This document shows positions 14,007 through 17,926 of a stretch of 17,926 nt of DNA, piece by piece. The notes beneath the pieces were generated by a model. The model was not told the DNA's origin. It made no database searches and saw nothing but the letters and a program-made list of their open reading frames with translations. The DNA comes from JBBSHJ01 sp038253135 (GTDB taxonomy: Bacteria > Actinomycetota > Actinomycetes > Mycobacteriales > QHCD01): positions 1 to 17,926 of the forward strand of contig JBBSHJ010000066.1 of NCBI GenBank assembly GCA_038253135.1, written 5' to 3'. The number at the start of each line of letters is the position of its first letter. Positions within the stretch are counted from its first letter, which is position 1. Both the position numbers and the translations under genes were made by a program.

Positions 14007-15794
14007 ATGCGGTTCCGCGTCTGGGCGCCCGCAGTCGACTCAGCCGGCTCCGTGCGGGTGCGGATCCGCACGCCCGACGGCGAGTCGGACCACCCGATGA
14101 GCAGCGAGGACGACGATCACCCGGCCGCGGAGCCGACGCCGGGCTGGTGGAGCGCGTCCGTCTCCGACGCCGCGCCCGGCACCGACTACGCCTTCCTGCT
14201 CGGCGACGACGACACGCCCCTCCCCGATCCGCGCTCGCCGTGGCAGCCCGAGGGCGTGCACGGTTTCTCGCGGGTCTACGCCGACGACGCCTTCGCCTGG
14301 ACCGACGACGCGTGGACCGGTCGAGCCCTCCCGGGCGCCGTCGTCTACGAGCTGCACGTCGGCACCTTTTCCGCGTCGGGCACGTTCGACGGCGTCGCCG
14401 AACACCTCGACCATCTCGCCGGCCTCGGGATCGACGCCGTCGAGCTACTGCCGGTCAATGCCTTCAACGGCACCCACAATTGGGGCTACGACGGCGTCGA
14501 CTGGTACGCCGTGCAGGAAAGCTACGGCGGGCCTGACGGACTGAAACGCCTGGTCGACGCCTGCCACGGCCGCGGCATCGCGGTATTTCTCGACGTCGTC
14601 TACAACCACCTCGGCCCGTCCGGGAATTACCTGGATCGGTTCGGCCCGTATCTCGCACGGGGCACCAATACGTGGGGACAGAACCTCAACCTCGACGGCA
14701 ACGGTTCGGACGTCGTACGCCGGCACATCATCGACAATGCGCTGCGCTGGCTGCGTGATTTCCACGTCGACGGACTGCGCGTCGACGCCGTACACGCGCT
14801 GCCGGATTCTCGGGCGATCCACCTGCTCGAGGAAATGGCGACCGAGGTCGACGCGTTGTCGACATTTCTCGGCCGACCGCTGACATTGATCGCCGAATCC
14901 GACCTCAACGACCCCCGGCTCGTCACCGAACGCACGGCAGGCGGCTACGGGCTCACCGCGCAATGGAGCGACGACTTCCACCACGCGCTGCACACCGTGC
15001 TCACAGGTGAACGGCAGGGCTACTACGCCGATTTCGGATCGCTCGAAACCCTGGCGCAGACCCTCCGGTCCGCGTTCTTCCACGCCGACACGTGGTCCTC
15101 CTTTCGCGGGCGGCGGCACGGCCGGCCGGTCGACACCGGACGCACACCGGGATTCCGGTTCCTGGGCTACGTGCAGAATCACGACCAGATCGGCAACCGC
15201 GCGCTCGGAGACCGGATCAGCACCGGCCTCTCGCCCGGCCTGCTCAAGGTCGGGGCCGCGCTGGTGCTGTGCTCGCCCTTCACGCCGATGCTCTTCATGG
15301 GCGAGGAGTGGGCGGCGCGGACGCCGTGGCAGTTCTTCAGCAGCCATCCGGAAGCCGAGCTCGCGGCGGCCGTCGGCGCCGGGCGGGTAGCGGAGTTCGC
15401 CGAGCACGGCTGGGACGCGGACGACGTACCGGACCCACAGGACGAGGAGACGTTCCGGCGCTCCAAGCTGGACTGGACCGAGCCGGCGAGCGAGCAAGGA
15501 GCCGACATGCTGGCCTTCTACCGCCAGCTGATCGCGCTGCGCCACCGGCTCCCCGACCTCACCGATCCGCGCCTGCGCGAGGTGCAGGTCGCGTGGTCCG
15601 ACGACGACCGCTGGCTGGTGCTGGTGCGGGGGTCGACGGCCGTGGCCGTCAATCTCGCCGGCGAGCGCCAGGGCGTCGCGGTGCCGGGTACCCCGGCGCG
15701 GATCGAGCTCGCGTCGAGTCCCGGTTTCTCCTACCGGCCCGGTGAGGTGCTGCTGGACGGAGAGTCGGTCGCGGTGCTCTCCCTCGCCGTCTGA
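14007..15794 (+). CDS. treZ: malto-oligosyltrehalose trehalohydrolase
   Basis: TreZ cleaves the alpha-1,4 bond next to the terminal trehalose unit made by TreY, releasing free trehalose. The 595-residue GH13 protein starts MRFRVWAPA, the family's N-terminal CBM48-like domain. The barrel has YELHVGTFS (114-122), NWGYDGVDWYA, region I FLDVVYNHLGPSGNYL, the nucleophile D260 (DGLRVDAVHAL), the acid/base E297 (LIAESDLNDPR) and D393 (VQNHDQIGNRALGDR). The C-terminal MLFMGEEWAARTPWQFF block is typical. The ATG lies one base after the hydrolase stop, with only a weak ribosome binding site, suggesting translational coupling. It is separated from treX-treY by six unrelated genes on both strands, and its transcription must start independently of theirs. 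Confidence 0.96.
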   Translation: MRFRVWAPAVDSAGSVRVRIRTPDGESDHPMSSEDDDHPAAEPTPGWWSASVSDAAPGTDYAFLLGDDDTPLPDPRSPWQPEGVHGFSRVYADDAFAWTDDAWTGRALPGAVVYELHVGTFSASGTFDGVAEHLDHLAGLGIDAVELLPVNAFNGTHNWGYDGVDWYAVQESYGGPDGLKRLVDACHGRGIAVFLDVVYNHLGPSGNYLDRFGPYLARGTNTWGQNLNLDGNGSDVVRRHIIDNALRWLRDFHVDGLRVDAVHALPDSRAIHLLEEMATEVDALSTFLGRPLTLIAESDLNDPRLVTERTAGGYGLTAQWSDDFHHALHTVLTGERQGYYADFGSLETLAQTLRSAFFHADTWSSFRGRRHGRPVDTGRTPGFRFLGYVQNHDQIGNRALGDRISTGLSPGLLKVGAALVLCSPFTPMLFMGEEWAARTPWQFFSSHPEAELAAAVGAGRVAEFAEHGWDADDVPDPQDEETFRRSKLDWTEPASEQGADMLAFYRQLIALRHRLPDLTDPRLREVQVAWSDDDRWLVLVRGSTAVAVNLAGERQGVAVPGTPARIELASSPGFSYRPGEVLLDGESVAVLSLAV

Positions 15795-15857
15795 GTCCTT
15801 TGAGCCGTCTGAGCGGCCGGACCTCGCCTGGGCCATGTGGCCCGAGGCCGACTCGGG
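15787..15857 (+). terminator. repeat and overlapping hairpins after treZ
   Basis: CCGTCTGAG occurs at 15787-15795, spanning the treZ stop, and again at 15805-15813, giving in-frame TGA codons at 15792, 15801 and 15810. Downstream are two stems: GGGCCA/TGGCCC (15830-15843) and CCCGAG/CTCGGG (15841-15857). They share the bases at 15841-15843, so only one can form fully. No T-tract follows. A terminator or attenuator role is inferred. Confidence 0.35.
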
Positions 15858-15977
15858 CTCGGTCGCCGATCTGGGGGCGGCGGCGAAGACCGCGGCGGCC
15901 AACGCCGACGAGCGTTCTCCGCGCCGCCGGCGCCCGACCAACCGATTGATCCGCCGGGTCAGCAGTACGGTCAGGGC

Positions 15978-16700
15978 ATGGATGCCCCTGGCCCTGCCGG
16001 CCTCGACGAGCTCTACGCGCATCCGGCACCCCACGACGGTTCCGCCTGGGTGCGCGCCAACATGATCGTCTCCGTCGATGGGCGTACGACGGTCGAGGGC
16101 CGATCCGGCGGCCTCGGCGGGGACGCCGACCGGGAGCTGCTCGGCCTGCTGCGCTCGCTGTCCGACGTGATCCTCGTCGGCTCGGCCACGGTACGCGCCG
16201 AGGGCTACCGGCCGGCCAAGCTCCGCACGGAGCGCCGCGCCGCCCGGGTCGCCGCCGGACGCCCGCCGTACCCTGCGATCGCGGTGGTGTCGGCACGGCT
16301 CGATCTCGACCTCGACGCGGACCTCTACGCGGACCCGTCCACGATCGTCGTCACGAGCGAAAACTCCGACCCGACAAGGCTTTCCGCCGTGCGTGAGGGC
16401 TGCCAAGTCCTCACGACGCCAGGCCCATCGGTGGACCTTGCCGGCGCGGCCCGGACCCTCGCCGGGCTCGGCCGACCCCGCGTGCTCTGCGAGGGCGGCC
16501 CGCGGCTGCTCGCCAGCCTCGTCGCGGCTGCGGCACTCGATGAGCTCTGCCTGAGCGTCTCCCCCTCCCTCGCCGGCGGTGACGGACCGGGCCTGCTCGC
16601 CGGACTCCCCCCAACCGTCCGGGCGCTGCGGCTGGCCAGCTCCCGCGAGATCGCCGGGATGCTGTTCCTGCGTTATCTCACCGGTGCCCGGGAGGTCTGA
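15978..16700 (+). CDS. pyrimidine reductase-family protein (RibD C-terminal domain)
   Basis: This 240-residue protein is a stand-alone RibD C-terminal (dihydrofolate reductase-like) domain. Visible signatures are WVRANMIVSVDGRTT (24-38), SDVILVGSATVRAEGY (62-77), YPAIAVVSARLDLD near residue 98, and VLCEGGPRLLASLVAAAALD (169-188), followed by LCLSVSPSLAGG. Such proteins in actinobacteria are annotated as NADPH-dependent pyrimidine reductase-like and may act in riboflavin-type or related reductions; the actual substrate is unproven. The deaminase half of RibD is absent. I chose the ATG at 15978 because the preceding open frame is low-complexity and lacks family similarity. No good ribosome binding site is visible there, so the start is uncertain. 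Its stop overlaps the start of the sigma-factor gene (TGATG). Confidence 0.85.
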   Translation: MDAPGPAGLDELYAHPAPHDGSAWVRANMIVSVDGRTTVEGRSGGLGGDADRELLGLLRSLSDVILVGSATVRAEGYRPAKLRTERRAARVAAGRPPYPAIAVVSARLDLDLDADLYADPSTIVVTSENSDPTRLSAVREGCQVLTTPGPSVDLAGAARTLAGLGRPRVLCEGGPRLLASLVAAAALDELCLSVSPSLAGGDGPGLLAGLPPTVRALRLASSREIAGMLFLRYLTGAREV

Positions 16701-17329
16701 TGGTGATCGAATCCGCGCGGCGGCAAGCGCCCGGACGAGATACCGCCGCCGAGCCCGCGGCCCCGCGCCCGGCGACGGGCACGGGGCGGCGTGAGCCGGC
16801 CGAGACCGCCGACGACCGCCTGATCGAGGAGGCCCGTCGCGGGGATGCCCGAGCGTTCGAGGCCCTCGTCCATCGGCACACCGCGCGGCTCTTCCGCACC
16901 GCGACCCGCATTCTCGGCTCCCGCGAGGACGCCGAGGACTGCGTGCAGAATGCGTGGCTCTCGGCCTGGCGGGCGCTGCCCGGCTACCGGCGCGAGGCCG
17001 CGCCGACGACGTGGCTCTACCGCATCGTCACCAACGAATCGCTCATGCTCATCCGGCGGCGCAAACCCACGGTGCCGATCGATGGCACGGAGGCGATCGT
17101 GGACCGGTCCCGGCTCGGCGACGAGCGCCGGGTCGACGATCGCGAGGTCGTGCACAGATCGCTCCGGCGCCTTTCTCCGGGCTATCGCGCCGTCGTCGTA
17201 CTCCGCGAATTCGAGTCGCTCTCGTACGACGAGATCGCTGCAGTCCTCGGCATCACGCCGACGGCTGTCCGTAACCGGTTGCACCGGGCCCGACTGCAAC
17301 TTCTCACCTTGCTCGAGGAATGGCGGTGA
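16700..17329 (+). CDS. ECF RNA polymerase sigma factor (RpoE-like)
   Basis: This 209-residue sigma factor has a nonconserved, Ala/Pro/Arg-rich head of about 37 residues. Sigma-2 follows at about 40-120 (RLIEEARRGDARAFEALVHR; ILGSREDAEDCVQNAWLSAW; TTWLYRIVTNESLMLIRRRK), and sigma-4 at about 148-205 (LRRLSPGYRAVVVLREFESL; SYDEIAAVLGITPTAVRNRL). No C-terminal regulatory extension is present. GGAGG lies four bases before the ATG, which overlaps the last base of the reductase stop (TGATG), so the two are translationally coupled. A GTG one codon in is an alternative start. The next gene, seven bases on, encodes a zinc-finger-like/Asp23-related protein that may be its regulator. The inducing signal is unknown. 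Confidence 0.92.
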   Translation: MVIESARRQAPGRDTAAEPAAPRPATGTGRREPAETADDRLIEEARRGDARAFEALVHRHTARLFRTATRILGSREDAEDCVQNAWLSAWRALPGYRREAAPTTWLYRIVTNESLMLIRRRKPTVPIDGTEAIVDRSRLGDERRVDDREVVHRSLRRLSPGYRAVVVLREFESLSYDEIAAVLGITPTAVRNRLHRARLQLLTLLEEWR

Positions 17330-17336
17330 CCCTCTA

Positions 17337-17926
17337 ATGGCGACCCCCTCCAGCCACCGGAACCGGGAGTCCCTCGACGACGTACCGCTGCCGTGCGGGC
17401 GGTCGGCATCGGACCTGCTCAGCCGCGTCGCCGACGCGCGGCTGCGCGGTGGCGGAGCCGCCCTGTCCATCGCCGACGCGCACGCATCCGGCTGCCCGCA
17501 CTGCCAGGCCACAGCGCGCCGGTACGACGCCCTGCTGGCCCGCCTGGACGCCGAGCGCGACATGCCCCCGGAGCCGTCCGAGTCACTGATCGGGCGGGTG
17601 CTGAAACGGGTTTCCGCCGATGTGCTGCGCAGCCCCACCTGGCTGGCGTCGAGGGACCCATCGGCCCGCCGGCCACGCGGCATCCTGCAGGTGCGCGACC
17701 GCGTGCTCGAGCAGCTCGCCCGTGAGTGGGTGCTCCCCGTCGTTGACGTCCGCAGCGTGGACGCGGCCTTCGACGGTGACCGGCTGCGCATCGACGTGGC
17801 GGCGACCTACGGCGCCGCCCAGCCGCCGCGGGGGGGGCGGCTCCGGTCCCTGGTGCTCGCCCACCACGCCCAGTGCAACGGCCCCGCCGCGCGCACCCTC
17901 GCCGGCCGGTTCGGCGACATCCCCCC
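17337..17926 (+). CDS. zinc-finger-like/Asp23-related protein, partial
   Basis: The first 196 codons of this gene are visible before the window ends. The N-terminus has PCGRSASDLLSRVAD (19-33) and then an H49-x3-C53-x2-C56 cluster (ADAHASGCPHCQATARRYDA), like the zinc-binding fold of ZAS-type anti-sigma factors. The pattern of CGR, then CPHC, a V-rich linker and a later beta-strand segment (RIDVAATYGAA, about 151-161) resembles actinobacterial proteins annotated as Asp23/Gls24-family envelope stress response. No transmembrane segment is seen in the visible part. It starts seven bases after the ECF sigma stop; its own ribosome binding site is weak, so coupling is likely. An anti-sigma role is inferred from position and the His/Cys cluster, and is not proven. 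A run of eight G (17830-17837) lies inside the gene. Confidence 0.7.
   Translation, partial: MATPSSHRNRESLDDVPLPCGRSASDLLSRVADARLRGGGAALSIADAHASGCPHCQATARRYDALLARLDAERDMPPEPSESLIGRVLKRVSADVLRSPTWLASRDPSARRPRGILQVRDRVLEQLAREWVLPVVDVRSVDAAFDGDRLRIDVAATYGAAQPPRGGRLRSLVLAHHAQCNGPAARTLAGRFGDIP

Noticed and set aside
15795..15977. A small gene or an N-terminal extension of the reductase
   Set aside because: The open frames here are Arg/Ser/Pro-rich without recognisable similarity or a ribosome binding site. The region is better explained as intergenic with hairpins.
14445..16406. A long minus-strand open frame opposite treZ and the reductase
   Set aside because: It spans two well-supported plus-strand genes and shows no domain or ribosome binding site.

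Overview
This window is high-GC DNA with dense, often overlapping genes, frequent GTG starts and GGAGG-type ribosome binding sites. It carries actinobacterial-looking versions of XerD, alanine dehydrogenase, TreX/TreY/TreZ, a Tet(M)/Otr(A)-like GTPase and a CGR...CPHC/Asp23-like protein next to an ECF sigma factor. The host is most likely a high-GC actinomycete, possibly near the Frankiales or Geodermatophilales; the genus cannot be fixed by eye. There are no tRNA or rRNA genes, insertion sequences or CRISPR arrays that I can support.

Left part (1-2929). The 3' end of a Gfo/Idh/MocA-type oxidoreductase gene is broken by an apparent one-base frameshift. Its stop overlaps the start of a small cupin gene. 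Convergent to these is a minus-strand pair, ald (alanine dehydrogenase) followed four bases later by xerD. A 518-bp gap (2930-3447) separates ald from glgX and holds what looks like a decayed methyltransferase fragment.

Middle (3448-13186). On the plus strand lie a glycogen debranching enzyme (glgX/treX), maltooligosyl trehalose synthase (treY) and orotate phosphoribosyltransferase (pyrE). The pyrE stop codon abuts the stop of a minus-strand block. In its own reading order that block is a class III-like polyphosphate kinase 2, a Tet(M)/Otr(A)-like translation GTPase, a DUF1684 protein coupled to it by a GTGA overlap, and a SigJ/ECF41-like sigma factor with a SnoaL-like C-terminal domain.

Right part (13277-17926). 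A dienelactone hydrolase-family gene diverges from ppk2 and is followed one base later by treZ. Then come a RibD-C-type reductase, an ECF sigma factor joined to it by a TGATG overlap, and the beginning of a zinc-finger-like/Asp23-related protein that runs off the window.

Together GlgX, TreY and TreZ form the glycogen/maltodextrin-to-trehalose route: debranching, isomerisation of the reducing end, then trehalose release. Here treZ lies about 6 kb from treX-treY, with nucleotide, polyphosphate, sigma-factor and ribosome-GTPase genes between them. The two sigma factors, PPK2 and trehalose synthesis suggest a stress-response neighbourhood, but that link is inference from position. I found no clearly new multi-gene defence or biosynthetic system. 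The most unusual points are the altered domain IV loop of the Tet(M)-like GTPase, the split tre cluster, the diverged ECF41-type motifs, and a 19-bp tandem repeat that puts stop codons in all three frames after ppk2.
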